Below, one piece after another: positions 29,018-40,252 of a stretch of 64,000 bases of DNA; positions within the stretch are counted from its first letter, which is position 1, and the number at the start of each line of letters is the position of its first letter. Location of the stretch: NCBI GenBank assembly GCA_038142525.1, contig JAYQKE010000014.1, positions 1 through 64,000 on the forward strand. The letters are read 5' to 3'. The position numbers were made by a program, and so were the translations under genes. The notes beneath the pieces are model-generated. The model was given only the letters and a program-made list of their open reading frames with translations. It ran no database searches and was not told the origin of the DNA. Source of the DNA: CAJQHK01 sp038142525 (GTDB lineage Bacteria; Pseudomonadota; Alphaproteobacteria; Rickettsiales; UBA1997).

Positions 29018-30426
29018 TTAACGCAGATTCCGGACAGTACCTTTATGAGTTTTTTTTGAAAATTTCTTATATTTGATATCCTTATAAGGATTCTCACTTT
29101 TTTTAATTATCAGTCTAATAACTACCATTTCTAAACCAAAAAATTCACGTATAGAATTTTTAAGATATCTTTCATAACTACCCTTAATTGCCTTTGGGTG
29201 ATTAGTGAAAATAACAAAAGTTGGAGGATTCTTTTTGGCCTGAGTAATATATTTTATTTTAGCTTCTTTGCCTTTAACCATAATTGGCTGATGATGATCT
29301 TTAGCATGTTGTAAAAATTCATTCAATTTAGCCGTTGTAATATATTTTTGCCACTGATCAAAAACTATAAAGGAAAATTTTAATAATTTATCAATATTAA
29401 AGCCACTTTTTGCTGAGATTCCAACTATTGGAATAGTTGAAATTTCTGGCATTGATATTGCCAATTTCTCACGAGTTTTTTTTATAAAAAACTCAGGATC
29501 ATCTATTAAATCCATTTTATTAACACCAATAACCAAACCTCGACCCTCTTTGACTACAATATTAGCAATTGCCAAATCCTGATGATCAATAGCATGATTA
29601 GCATCGATTAATAAAATAACAATTTGAGCATAATTTATAGCACGAAAACTATCTTCGAGAGAAAATTTTTCTAATTTTTGAGTAATATTGGATTTTTTCT
29701 AATTCCTGCAGTGTCAATAAAACGAATTTGTCTTTTTTCAAATTCATAATCAATTGCTATTGAATCTCTGGTAATTCCTGCCTCTGGGCCTGTTATCAAG
29801 CGATTTTTACCAAGAATTTTATTAAGAAAGGTTGATTTTCCAGCATTGAAGTGACCAATAACAGCAATTTGGAGTTTTTTATCGGCATTTTTCTTTAATT
29901 CCTCCTCAATAGCACCATATTTTTCCTGATATTTTTGATAAAAAGGTAGAATTTTCTCATATAAAAAATGAATTCCTTCCTTATGTTCAGCAGAAATAGC
30001 AATGGCCCCTTCAAAACCTAAACGATAATATTCTTTATCAAAAATTTCTCCCTCATTTCCATCTCTTTTATTAGCAATTAAAATTACATCCTTATTTTTT
30101 TCTCGAAGCCATTTGGCAAAGTAAAAATCTATGTTATTTATACCCTCACGACCATCAACCACAAAAAAGCAAAGATCAGCATCGTAAACAGCAATCTCTG
30201 TTTGTTCGAGCATTTTTTCTGATAAATTTCCTTTGGCTATTTCATTTTCTAATCCTGCCGTATCAATTAATTTAAATTTTATGTCAGCAAGTGCGACTTC
30301 TGCCTCTCTTCTATCTCTAGTAACTCCTGGAGTATTGTCAGTAATAGCAAAAGATTTACCAACTAATTTATTAAAAAGGGTTGATTTACCAACATTTGGC
30401 CTACCAATAATTGCAATTGAGAACAT
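29018..30426 (-). CDS. der: Ribosome-assembly GTPase Der/EngA (one frameshift)
   Basis: Tandem-GTPase factor for 50S subunit maturation, essential in most bacteria. First G domain: GRPNVGKSTLFNKL, DTAGLE and NKRD. Second: GHFNAGKSTFLNKI, DTAGIRK and NKMDL. The C-terminal KH-like domain ends in KKTHKGTVRNLR. A missing A in a six-A run near 29690-29700 breaks the frame inside switch II of the second G domain; about 96 bases of coding sequence lie between the two open parts. Corrected length is about 470 residues, normal. Because Der is essential, a sequencing error is likely. Confidence 0.94.
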
Positions 30427-30480
30427 CTTATTATATCTATAATCAACCCCCCACCGAAGAAAATAGCGATTCGGTAGAGG

Positions 30481-31875
30481 TTATTTTTTAGCCAAATTTA
30501 CTTTAGCTATTTTTATTTGTTTTTCTATTTCATTAAAGCCTGTTCCACCATAACTTTCTCTGGAAGCAACGGAGTTTTCGATTTTTAAAATATCAAAAAT
30601 TTTGTTAGAAATTTTTGGTTCAATATTTTGCATTTCGGCTAGAGATAGATCAGCTAAATCGCATCCTTTATCCTCAGCAATTTTAACTAAAGATCCAGTT
30701 ATATGATGGCATTTTCTAAATGGAATATTCAAATCCTTAACTAAAAAATCAGCTAAATCAGTTGCTAAAGAAAAATCAGCATCAGCCATTTTTAGCATAT
30801 TTTCTTTTTTAGCTTTAAGATTTTTAAGCATCCCAGACATCGCCAAAAGACAAGTTTTGATAGATTTGAAAGAATCAAAAACGGGTTCTTTATCTTCTTG
30901 CATATCTTTAGAATAAGTTAAAGAAAGACCTTTTAAAACTATTAATAAATTATTAAGAGAGGAGAAAATTCTACCACTCTTTGCTCGAACCAATTCTGCA
31001 GCATCAGGATTTTTCTTTTGTGGCATAATTGAGCTTCCGGAACAAAAATCATCACTAATTGATATAAAATCAAAACCTTTACTCATCCAAATAACAATTT
31101 CTTCTGCAAATCGTGATAAATGCATAGCTATTACAGAATTATTATAGGTAAAATCCAGTGCAAAATCACGATCAGCCACGGCATCTAGTGAGTTATTGCA
31201 AGGTTTTTGAAAACCAAGTTCTTTAGCGGTAAATTCACGATCAATTGGAAAGGAGGTTCCTGCAAGAGCGGCAGAGCCAAGAGGAGATTGATTAAGGCGA
31301 TTAATAGAATCTTCAATTCTAGATTTATCCCTTTCAAACATTTCAAAATAAGCCAGGAGATGATGAGCAAAAGAAATTGGCTGAGCCGTTTGCAAATGGG
31401 TAAAGCCGGGCATAATAGTTTTAATATTTTCCTGAGCTTTTTCTATAAGAATTTTTTGTAAATTAGATAATAAATCATAAATTTGCTTTGATGCATCTTT
31501 AACATAAAGTTTGAAATCCGTTGCCACTTGGTCATTTCTTGATCTAGCAGTGTGTAATTTTCCAGCAACATCGCCAATAATTTCAGATAAACGATTTTCA
31601 ATATTCATATGAATATCTTCTAACTCCTGTTTAAACTGAAAATTGTCAGATTCTATTTCTTCTTCGATTTGTTTTAGGCCAGAAATAATTTTCTGAGATT
31701 CTTCATTGGTAATGATTTTCTGCTTAGCCAGCATTTTGCAGTGAGCAATTGAGCCAGCAATATCATATTTATAAAGATTCTTGTCAAAATCAATTGAGGA
31801 ATTGATTTCTAGCATTATTTCAGAAGAGGCTTGATCAAAACGACCGCCCCACATTTTATTGGAATTATTCATCAT
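30481..31875 (-). CDS. argH: Argininosuccinate lyase
   Basis: Splits argininosuccinate to arginine and fumarate. 464 residues, intact. It starts with WGGRFDQASSEIMLEINSSI, has the TARSRNDQVATD motif, the catalytic His region MPGFTHLQTAQPISFAHH, and the superfamily signature GSSIMPQKKNPDAAEL. The ATG pair at 31873-31875 overlaps the nuoL stop (TAATG), so argH is translationally coupled to nuoL, an unusual pairing. No argG, argF or other arginine gene is in the window, so whether arginine is made or the enzyme serves another salvage role is open. Confidence 0.95.
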   Translation of the reverse strand: MMNNSNKMWGGRFDQASSEIMLEINSSIDFDKNLYKYDIAGSIAHCKMLAKQKIITNEESQKIISGLKQIEEEIESDNFQFKQELEDIHMNIENRLSEIIGDVAGKLHTARSRNDQVATDFKLYVKDASKQIYDLLSNLQKILIEKAQENIKTIMPGFTHLQTAQPISFAHHLLAYFEMFERDKSRIEDSINRLNQSPLGSAALAGTSFPIDREFTAKELGFQKPCNNSLDAVADRDFALDFTYNNSVIAMHLSRFAEEIVIWMSKGFDFISISDDFCSGSSIMPQKKNPDAAELVRAKSGRIFSSLNNLLIVLKGLSLTYSKDMQEDKEPVFDSFKSIKTCLLAMSGMLKNLKAKKENMLKMADADFSLATDLADFLVKDLNIPFRKCHHITGSLVKIAEDKGCDLADLSLAEMQNIEPKISNKIFDILKIENSVASRESYGGTGFNEIEKQIKIAKVNLAKK

Positions 31876-33810
31876 TATAACAATCCTAGAGAAAACATTA
31901 AAATAAAGATAAATATAATCACCCCAAGATATAAAATTAATGAATAATCATAAATATAACCGGTTTGAATTCTGGTAATAAGTTTTGGCAATCTATTTTT
32001 ACATATAGAGGCTAATAAATTAGGCACCCCATCAACTATTCTACTATCCCAAAATTTCCAGAAATTTAGACTTAATTTTTGAATAGTTTTAACAAAAACT
32101 ATATTATAAATTTCGTCAAAATAATATTTATTAAATGATAATTTATATAAAATTCTTATTTTGCCTGCTATTATTTTTGGCAGATTTGGTTTAGCTATAT
32201 AAAATATATAGGATAAAAGGATTGCAAAGAACAGAAACTATCACAGGTAGTAATTTAACAAATAATGAAACATGATACGCTTCTTCTAAAATATTGTTAT
32301 CCTTAGCTAAAAATATAGCATCATCAAAGAAATTTCCTTCTTGAGATACCATTCCCCAAAATTTGTAACCAATAAATCCAACAATAACTGATGCAACTGC
32401 AAGTAAAATCAAAGGAATAGACATTATTTTTGGAACTTCTGTAACATGATCAAAATCCTTTTTTGAAAGATTTGTTTTTCCATAAAAAACAACAAATAAT
32501 AATCTCCAAGAATAAAAAGCGGTAAGAAAAGCCGCCAAAATTCCCATATAAAAAGCATATGGTCCAAAATTAGAATCAGACATATAAGCTGTCTCTAAAA
32601 TCATATCTTTAGAATAAAATCCAGCAAAAGGAGGAAGGCCAGCAAGGGCTAATGATCCAATCCACATAATTGCAGTAGTTATTGGCAATTTTTTGGCAAT
32701 TCCACCCATTTTACGAATATCTTGTTCATGATGCAGGGCGTAAATTACAGCACCAGCACCAAGGAATAATAGAGCTTTGAAAAAGGCATGAGTGAAAAGA
32801 TGAAAAATTCCAGCACTATAAGCTCCAACACCACAAGCAAAGAACATATAACCTAATTGACTGCAAGTTGAATAAGCGATAATTCTTTTAATATCATTTT
32901 GGGTGAGGGCGATTGTAGCGACAAATATTGCTGTCGTAGCACCAATTATTGTTACAAAATTTAAGGCAATTTGTGAATGTTCAAAAATAGGAGAGCATCT
33001 AGCAATCAAAAATACACCAGCAGTTACCATTGTTGCAGCATGAATTAAAGCAGAAACAGGAGTTGGACCCTCCATAGCATCAGCAAGCCAAACATGAAGA
33101 ATAATTTGAGCTGATTTACCCATAGCGCCAACAAAAAGCAAAATAGCAATAAGATCAATAGAAGTTAAATTCCAGAAAGTAATATTTTCTGACTTTAGAA
33201 TGGTTGTCTGTGCAAAAATTTCAGCAAAATTAACTGAATTAAAAGATAAAAATATTAAAGCAATTCCTAAGATAAAACCAAAATCTGACACACGATTAAC
33301 TATAAAAGCCTTCATGGAAGCAAGATTGGCTGATAATTTATGATGATAAAAACCAATTAGTAAATAAGATGCCAAACCAACTCCTTCCCAACCAACAAAT
33401 AATTGTAAAAAATTATCAGCAGTCACCAAAATCAACATAAAAAAGGTAAAAAGTGATAAATATGACATAAATCTTGGTATAGATTTATCGCCCTTCATAT
33501 AGCCTGCAGAATAAATATGAACCATTGAAGATATATAAGTTACGACAACTAACATCACTGCACTTAAAGAATCAATTTTTAAGGACCAGTCAGCTGAGAA
33601 ATTACCAACTTTCATCCAATTAATAATATGAACATTTTTACCAATACCATTTAAGCCATATTGATAAAAAATAATAGTGGCAAATATAGCTGATAAAACT
33701 AGCAAAGAAGAATTAAGAATTTGGGAGGTTTTATCAGATATTTGTTTTGAGAAAATACCAGAAATAACAGCTCCAACAAGGGGTAATAACAAAATTAATT
33801 TTACCAACAT
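31875..33810 (-). CDS. nuoL: NADH-quinone oxidoreductase subunit L (one frameshift)
   Basis: Proton-pumping antiporter-like subunit of respiratory complex I in the inner membrane. It has the characteristic LFVGWEGVGLASYLLIGF, the LADAMEGPTPVSALIHAATMVTAGV segment and about 14-16 membrane helices. An extra T near 32220 closes the frame at 32191 after 539 residues. The correct frame continues through the long lateral helix and the last membrane segment (LVGLL-like end MFSLGLL) to a TAA at 31875-31877. Corrected length is 645 residues, normal. No other nuo gene flanks it, so the nuo operon is split. Confidence 0.93.
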
Positions 33811-34055
33811 AAATTTTTATAATTATTATAATAAATAAGGATTATTTATACATATTAAAAATTTTATATCAATAATTTAATTATGGTACTGTCCGAAATC
33901 TTTTTCCTTTGATTTTTTAGGTAATTTTTAGACAAAATCATTAAAACTAAACAGACCTAGTTTTTAGATCTTAAAAATGAATAATAATATTAAAATTTGA
34001 CCCTGGAAAAGTGCCTGTTAATATTTTTTAGCAAATCTATTTGAATATTTTATTT
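33811..34055. other. Intergenic region between nuoL and xseA
   Basis: About 245 bases between divergent genes. It must hold the promoters of nuoL-argH and xseA-ribF, but no clear consensus, RNA gene or repeat stands out. Confidence 0.4.
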
Positions 34056-35365
34056 ATGATTAAAGAATATACAGTTTCAGAAGTTTCTAAAGCAATAAAA
34101 CTTTTAATTGAAGACCAAATAGGTTATGTTAAGATTAAAGGAGAGATTTCTGGTTTTAAAAGAGCTAGCTCTGGTCATTTATATTTCTCTTTAAAAGATT
34201 CTAATGCTTTAATTTCAGCAGTTTTATTTCGTGGTGCGACCAGCTCTATTAAATTTGAAATTGAAGATGGTTTAGAGGTTTTTGCTCTTGGTCGCGTTAC
34301 AACTTACGCTGGTAGAAGTAATTATCAAATTATCGTTGAAAAATTAGAAATTGCAGGTGTTGGTGCTATAATGGAGATGATTGAAAAAAGGCGTCAAAAA
34401 TTTTTAAAACTTGGATATTTTGATGAAAAGCACAAAAAACAATTGCCTTTTTGGCCAAAAGAAATTGCCGTTATTACTTCTAAAACTGGAGCGGTAATTC
34501 ATGATATTTTACATCGTATTCAAGACCGTTTTCCAACAAAAATTTCTCTTTATCCAGTTGCCGTTCAGGGTGAAAAAGCCCATCAGGAAGTTGTAACCGC
34601 CATAAAATATTTTGAAAATTTAGAACATAAACCAGACTTAATAATCATTGCTCGTGGCGGTGGTTCTTTTGAAGATTTACTACCTTTTAATGAAGAAGAA
34701 TTGATTGAAGCTGTTTTTACAGCAAAAATTCCAATAATCTCAGCGATTGGACATGAAACTGACACTTCTTTGATTGATTATGTTAGTGATTTTAGAGCTC
34801 CAACTCCAACTGCAAAGAAATGACTGAAATTGCTACACCATTACTTTTGGATCTAAAAAATACTTTAGAAAATATTGATTTAAGACTTCAAAATCGAATT
34901 AGAGATTTCATAGAAAGAAAAGAACAGGATTTAGATAGAATTGATCAATTTTTAACCAACCCAACTGATTATATTGATAAATTACAGATAAAAATCAATG
35001 ATTTTGGTAGTTTTCTTGATCTTAATTTACAAAATAATATTCAAAAATATCAACAAAGAATGAATTTAATTGAAACTTCTTTTAAGGATTTTGATTATAA
35101 AATTTTGGAAATAGAGCAAAATCTAAAAGATATTTTTGACAAAATATCACAAAAATTTCAGGAAAATATCAAAAATTGTGAAAATCAATTAGAAATCTCT
35201 AGTAAATTATTAGTAAATTGTGATTATAAAAATGTTTTAAAAAGAGGATATGCCTTACTTTCTAATAAGGAGGGTGAGTTTATCAAATTTATTGCTGATT
35301 TAGAAGGAAAAGATCAAGTAATTATCGAAATGCAAGATGGCAAGAAAGATTTAAAAATTGGATGA
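34056..35365 (+). CDS. xseA: Exodeoxyribonuclease VII large subunit (one frameshift)
   Basis: Single-strand DNA exonuclease for repair. The OB-fold N-terminus (YTVSEVSKAIKLLIEDQIGYVKIKGEISGF) leads into the catalytic region with WPKEIAVITSKTGAVIHDILHRI, RGGGSFEDLLPFNEE and the GHETDTSLIDYVSDFRAPTPTA signature. A long coiled coil follows. ATG 34056 gives the standard N-terminus; an upstream TTG at 34041 is less likely. One A is missing near 34815, where the sequence should read TAKEMTEIATPLL. Corrected length is about 436 residues. ribF begins 4 bases before its stop. Confidence 0.92.
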
Positions 35366-36286
35366 AAATTATTAGAAATATCGATAAAAAACAACAAAAA
35401 ATTCCAGATATAGCTTTAACCATTGGCAATTTTGATGGAATTCATTTAGGTCATAAAAAGATTCTAGAAAAATTAAAATCAGAAGGAAAAAAAGGAATCT
35501 TAAAACTGGGCTTTTAACTTTTGAACCACATCCCGCTAAAATCTTTAATAATGATTCAAAAAATAGAATTTATAATTTATCTGAAAAAATTAGAATTTTA
35601 AAGGCAGAAAATCTAACTGATTTTCTTTTTATCATCCACTTTAATTATAATCTTGTTAATCTTAGCGCTGATGAGTTTTTGCAAAATATTTTATTAAAAA
35701 ACATTAAAATGAAATATCTTTCAATCGGTTATGATTTTTGTTTTGGCAAAGATAGGTTGGGTAATGTAGAGTTTTTGCAAAAAAAATCAAAAGAATTAAA
35801 ATTTGATTTCGAACAAATTTCTGAGCAAAAATTTGACAATAAAACCTATTCTTCCAGCTTGATTAGAAAATTAATTCAAAATGGAAAAATTTCTGAGGTA
35901 AATAATATTTTAGCAAGAAAATTCTCAATTTCTGGTACTGTAATTCAGGGCAGGGGGTTAGCTAATAAAATTAATTACCCAACAGCAAATATTTTGCCAA
36001 AAAAATATCAGATTTATCCTAAATTTGGAGTTTATAAAGTAGAAATTTCAATAGAGGAAAATATATTTTTGCCAGCAATTTTGAATTTTGGTATAAAACC
36101 TACTTTTTCTAAAGATTTAAAACCTATTTTTGAAGTTCATATATTTAATTTTAATAAAAATATTTATAGCAAAAAGGTTAGGGTTAGATTTTTAGATTTT
36201 ATTCGTGAGAAAAAAAATTTGACAATATAGAAGAATTAAAAAAACAAATCTCTTTCGATATAGCAACTATAAATGACAAGTTCTAA
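35362..36286 (+). CDS. ribF: Bifunctional riboflavin kinase/FAD synthetase (two frameshifts)
   Basis: Makes FMN and FAD from riboflavin. The start at 35362 (MKIIRNIDKKQQ) overlaps the xseA stop. The N-terminal adenylyltransferase domain has TIGNFDGIHLGHKKIL; after a shift near 35500 the frame continues with LTFEPHPAKIF. The middle carries SIGYDFCFGKDRLGN and YSSSLIRKLIQNGKI, and the riboflavin-kinase domain has GRGLANKINYPTANI. An extra A in an A-run near 36215 hides the last residues up to the TAA at 36284-36286. Corrected length is about 308 residues, as usual. An IS5 end begins 6 bases after the stop. Confidence 0.9.
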
Positions 36287-36292
36287 TGCTAA

Positions 36293-36869
36293 GGAACCTC
36301 TGATTTTCCTATTTAATTTTGTCTATTTTTTCATTTTTCAGAAAAAATTTTTATAATTTGGATAAAGATTGCTAATTTTGTTAAAAATTAACAATCTTTA
36401 TCCAAATTTAGGCATTATTTGTGGTAATTTCTCTAGTTTCTTGTCTAATTTTACCATTTTTGGCTAAATTAGACACATTTATCCCTTGTTACGCTGTATT
36501 TGGTAGTATTTTTCTAACCATATAGAGATTAGCAGGGATGATGATAGCATTTGTAATTGATTAGTATTCTTTTGTAAACCATTATATCTAACCTTTCTAT
36601 AGCCCCAAAGATGCTTTATAATTTGAAATGGATGTTCAACTTTAGCTCGAACTGATGAAAATTGTTTATTCCTCTTTTTTTGCTTATTTGAAAGTTTTTT
36701 GTTAGATTTAGCTCTATTGGTTATACCATAAAATATATTGTGATTCCTACAAAATCTTTTTATTGCCTTATCATCATAGGCCTTGTCACCAAATAAAGAA
36801 GTTTCATCACCATGTAATAACTCCTCTGTTTTAGTAGAATCATGATCTTTAGCTGTCGTCGTGACAATA
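36293..36869 (-). mobile_element. IS5-family element, 3' fragment
   Basis: Starts with the right terminal repeat and reads back to the GTCGTCGTGACAATA segment, where another IS5 right end begins at 36870. A small rearrangement near 36533 (AGCAGGGATGATGATAGC for AGCAAGGGATGATAGC) also disturbs the transposase C-terminus. Confidence 0.9.
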
Positions 36870-38206
36870 GGAACCTCTGATTTTCCTATTTAATTTTGTC
36901 TATTTTTTCATTTTTCAGAAAAAATTTTTATAATTTGGATAAAGATTGCTAATTTTGTTAAAAATTAACAATCTTTATCCAAATTTAGGCATTATTTGTG
37001 GTAATTTCTCTAGTTTCTTGTCTAATTTTACCATTTTTGGCTAAATTAGACACATTTATCCCTTGTTACGCTGTATTTGGTAGTATTTTTCTAACCATAT
37101 AGAGATTAGCAAGGAATGATAGCATTTGTAATTGATTAGTATTCTTTTGTAAACCATTATATCTAACCTTTCTATAGCCCCAAAGATGCTTTATAATTTG
37201 AAATGGATGTTCAACTTTAGCTCGAACTGATGAAAATTGTTTATTCCTCTTTTTTTGCTTATTTGAAAGTTTTTTGTTAGATTTAGCTCTATTGGTTATA
37301 CCATAAAATATATTGTGATTCCTACAAAATCTTTTTATTGCCTTATCATCATAGGCCTTGTCACCAAATAAAGAAGTTTCATCACCATGTAATAACTCCT
37401 CTGTTTTAGTAGAATCATGATCTTTAGCTGTCGTCGTGACAATAGAATGAATAATTGGCTTACCCTTAGTTTGCACACCAATATGAGACTTCATGCCAAA
37501 ATAATAATTCTTCCCTTTCTTGGTAGAAGACATCTTCCCTTTTCCTCTTCTTGTTTTTTGTACTAGTTGGAGCAGATATTAATGTCGCATCAGTTATCGT
37601 ACCCTCCTTCAACAAAAGATCATTCTCTTCAAGATATGAATTTACCTCGTTAAATATAATCGACGATAAATTATGCTTTTCCAATAAATGACGGAATCTC
37701 AATATCACAGTCTCATCCGGAACATTATCAATACCAATATCAATATTTAAGAATTTTTGAAAACTTATTCTATCATATATAGCATCCTCCATAGCTGGAT
37801 CACTAAGACCAAACCACTGCTGTAACAAATGAATCTTAAATATTAATAATAAATCTGTCACCTTCCTGCCCCCGTAATCACTAGTACCATTAGGATAAAA
37901 AGGCTCTATCTTATCAATCAATCTTTGCCATGGAATAATATCCGTCATTTGATTAAGAAACTTCTCCGCTCTTAATTTTCTACCAGAAATTGCTAATGAA
38001 AAAAATGATTGCTGGGTTGCCATAATTATATATTTTATTTGAATTTAATATATCAATAATAAGCAAAAAAGCTAGATAAATCAAGCTTTTCTGGCTATTT
38101 TTATCAAATAAATTCAAACAAAATTTTATAAAATAACTTTGCTAAACTTTGGCAAAAATAACAAAATTAAACAGTTTCAAATCTATAAATTAGATAATTG
38201 GTTTTT
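36870..38206 (-). mobile_element. IS5-family element, nearly full length
   Basis: The right end is complete, but the left end breaks off after GATAATTGGTTTTT, lacking the outer CAGAGGTTCC. It is inserted next to, or in, other IS5 pieces. The loss of the outer left repeat would make it immobile. Confidence 0.88.
37066..38023 (-). pseudogene. IS5-family transposase, frameshifted
   Basis: A five-base deletion near 37533-37538 removes part of the codons for RDQEM and shifts the frame (CATCTTCCCTTTTCC where intact copies have CATCTCTTGGTCCC). The N-terminal frame is 185 residues (37466-38023) and the C-terminal frame 155 residues (37066-37533). It also carries Phe for Ser in the LSSLANLY segment. 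Confidence 0.88.
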
Positions 38207-39108
38207 TTCTAAAATATATTGGATTCCTACAAAATCTTTTTTTTGCCTTATCATCATAGGCCTTGTCACCAAATAAAGAAGTTTCATCACCATGTAATAA
38301 CTCCTCTGAATAGAGATCTTTAATTGGACAATAGAATGAATAATTGGCTTACCCTTAGTTTGCACACCAATATGAGACTTCATGCCAAAATAATAATTCT
38401 TCCCTTTCTTGGTAGAAGACATCTCTTGGTCCCTTTTCCTCTTCTTGTTTTTTGTACTAGTTGGAGCAGATATTAATGTCGCATCAGTTATCGTACCCTC
38501 CTTCAACAAAAGATCATTCTCTTCAAGATATGAATTTACCTCGTTAAATATAATCGACGATAAATTATGCTTTTCCAATAAATGACGGAATCTCAATATC
38601 ACAGTCTCATCCGGAACATTATCAATACCAATATCAATATTTAAGAATTTTTGAAAACTTATTCTATCATATATAGCATCCTCCATAGCTGGATCACTAA
38701 GACCAAACCACTGCTGTAACAAATGAATCTTAAATATTAATAATAAATCTGTCACCTTCCTGCCACCGTAATCACTAGTACCATTAGGATAAAAAGGCTC
38801 TATCTTATCAATCAATCTTTGCCATGGAATAATATCCGTCATTTGATTAAGAAACTTCTCCGCTCTTAATTTTCTACCAGAAATTGCTAATGAAAAAAAT
38901 GATTGCTGGGTTGCCATAATTATATATTTTATTTGAATTTAATATATCAATAATAAGCAAAAAAGCTAGATAAATCAAGCTTTTCTGGCTATTTTTATCA
39001 AATAAATTCAAACAAAATTTTATAAAATAACTTTGCTAAACTTTGGCAAAAATAACAAAATTAAACAGTTTCAAATCTATAAATTAGATAATTGGTTTTT
39101 GAGGTTCC
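38207..39108 (-). mobile_element. IS5-family element, 5' part, degraded
   Basis: Contains the left end and the first two thirds of the transposase gene (start 38917), but the segment coding around VTTTAKDHD is rearranged near 38307-38330. The inner border at 38207-38230 has lost several bases. The outer left end has lost two bases (GTTTTTGAGGTTCC). It is not simply the other half of the fragment at 36293, because the two overlap in content, so recombination between copies is likely. Confidence 0.85.
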
Positions 39109-39618
39109 TATATTGATGCTTGATCCAAAGAAAAAGGCTGATTTAGTAAATAATTATTTATCTGAAAAAATAGATGATAAGCAAGATATTGATAACGAGA
39201 AAATAGCTAAGGTCATAAATCAAAAGGGCCTGTTTGTAATAATATCTTCAAAGAAGCAGGAAACAGAAAATATCCTAAATTTATACTACACCAGACAAAA
39301 GGTTGAGAGAATGTTCGCTTTCTCGAAGTCAGATCTAAACCTGCTACCACTAAGAGTGCATAGCGAGGAAACTCTCAGAGGACATTTATTTTTACTATTT
39401 TTATTATCTTACTTTTTTATGAAAATTCATCAGAAATTAAACAAAGAATTTACTGTGGATCAAGCATTTATTATACTTTCGGCACAAAAGGCAAAAATAT
39501 ATGAAAAGCAGATATTTGTACAAGAGGCTTGATAAAAAAGCAAAAACAAATTTTTGAGCTTTTTGGTTATGATATTCCTGAGGAGATGGCTCGTGGGTAA
39601 AGATATGGGAATTTAAGT
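39109..39618 (+). pseudogene. IS1634-like transposase, C-terminal fragment with right end
   Basis: Reads LDPKKKADLVNNYLSEKIDD, then the catalytic-Glu segment YYTRQKVERMFAFSKSDLNLLPLRV and the RGHLFLLFLL helix. An in-frame TGA near 39530 interrupts the last codons. The terminal repeat GGGTAAAGATATGGGAATT is at 39596-39614. It begins directly at an IS5 left end. Confidence 0.85.
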
Positions 39619-39762
39619 TTAAGCCATCGAACAAGCAATCAATATTAGAGAAAATTTATACCTCTATTTTGTAAATCAGTTAAAATATTAAGCCAAAAAT
39701 TAGCTCCCTCTGACTTTGAAGATAAATTAATAAAATATCTTTTTAAGAAACTTCTTAGAACC
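39619..39762. other. Short unidentified segment between two IS1634-like ends
   Basis: About 140 bases with a partly open plus-strand frame (AIEQAINIRENLYLYFVNQL ...). It looks like a scrap of a chromosomal gene trapped between a right and a left IS1634-like end; I cannot identify it. Confidence 0.3.
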
Positions 39763-40122
39763 TATTCCCATATCTTTATTGGATAGTCCTTAAAAAAACA
39801 TTAATTAAGCAATTAAAAGCTTGCAACCGACTTTTTAGTTCTATATACTCGTGCCTATTATTAATTCTTTACTCACGATTATGAGCTATATCAGATAAAA
39901 AAAAGTTGACAAGACAGGGAATATTTCTATATGAAATAACGGCCTATTGGGATAAAAATCAAACAACATTCCAAGATAAATCTATAAAAATATCTTAATT
40001 TTCCTAGATAAAGAATTGGAATATTTCAGGATAAAAAGAAGAAAGAGAGATTTAAATGGAAAAGTTATTTCCAATCCAAAATTCAAGGGTTATGGCACAA
40101 CCATTTAAGGAGAGGGAAATTA
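39763..40122 (+). mobile_element. IS1634-like element, left end and leader, degraded
   Basis: Matches the left part at 45445-45800: a decayed terminal repeat (CTATTCCCATATCTTTAT), the AAAAGCTTGCAACCGAC leader, and the first transposase codons with several indels up to MAQPFKEREI. It is cut at 40123 by an IS3 element. Confidence 0.82.
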
Positions 40123-40252
40123 TGCCCCCTAAAATTCAGACCATTAATTTTTAAATTTCATAGACTATAATTTCTTTAAATTTTGATTTGGAAGATGGAA
40201 AAATATGCTAATATTTTTTCATCTGTTAATTAAAAATTTAATTTAATAAATT

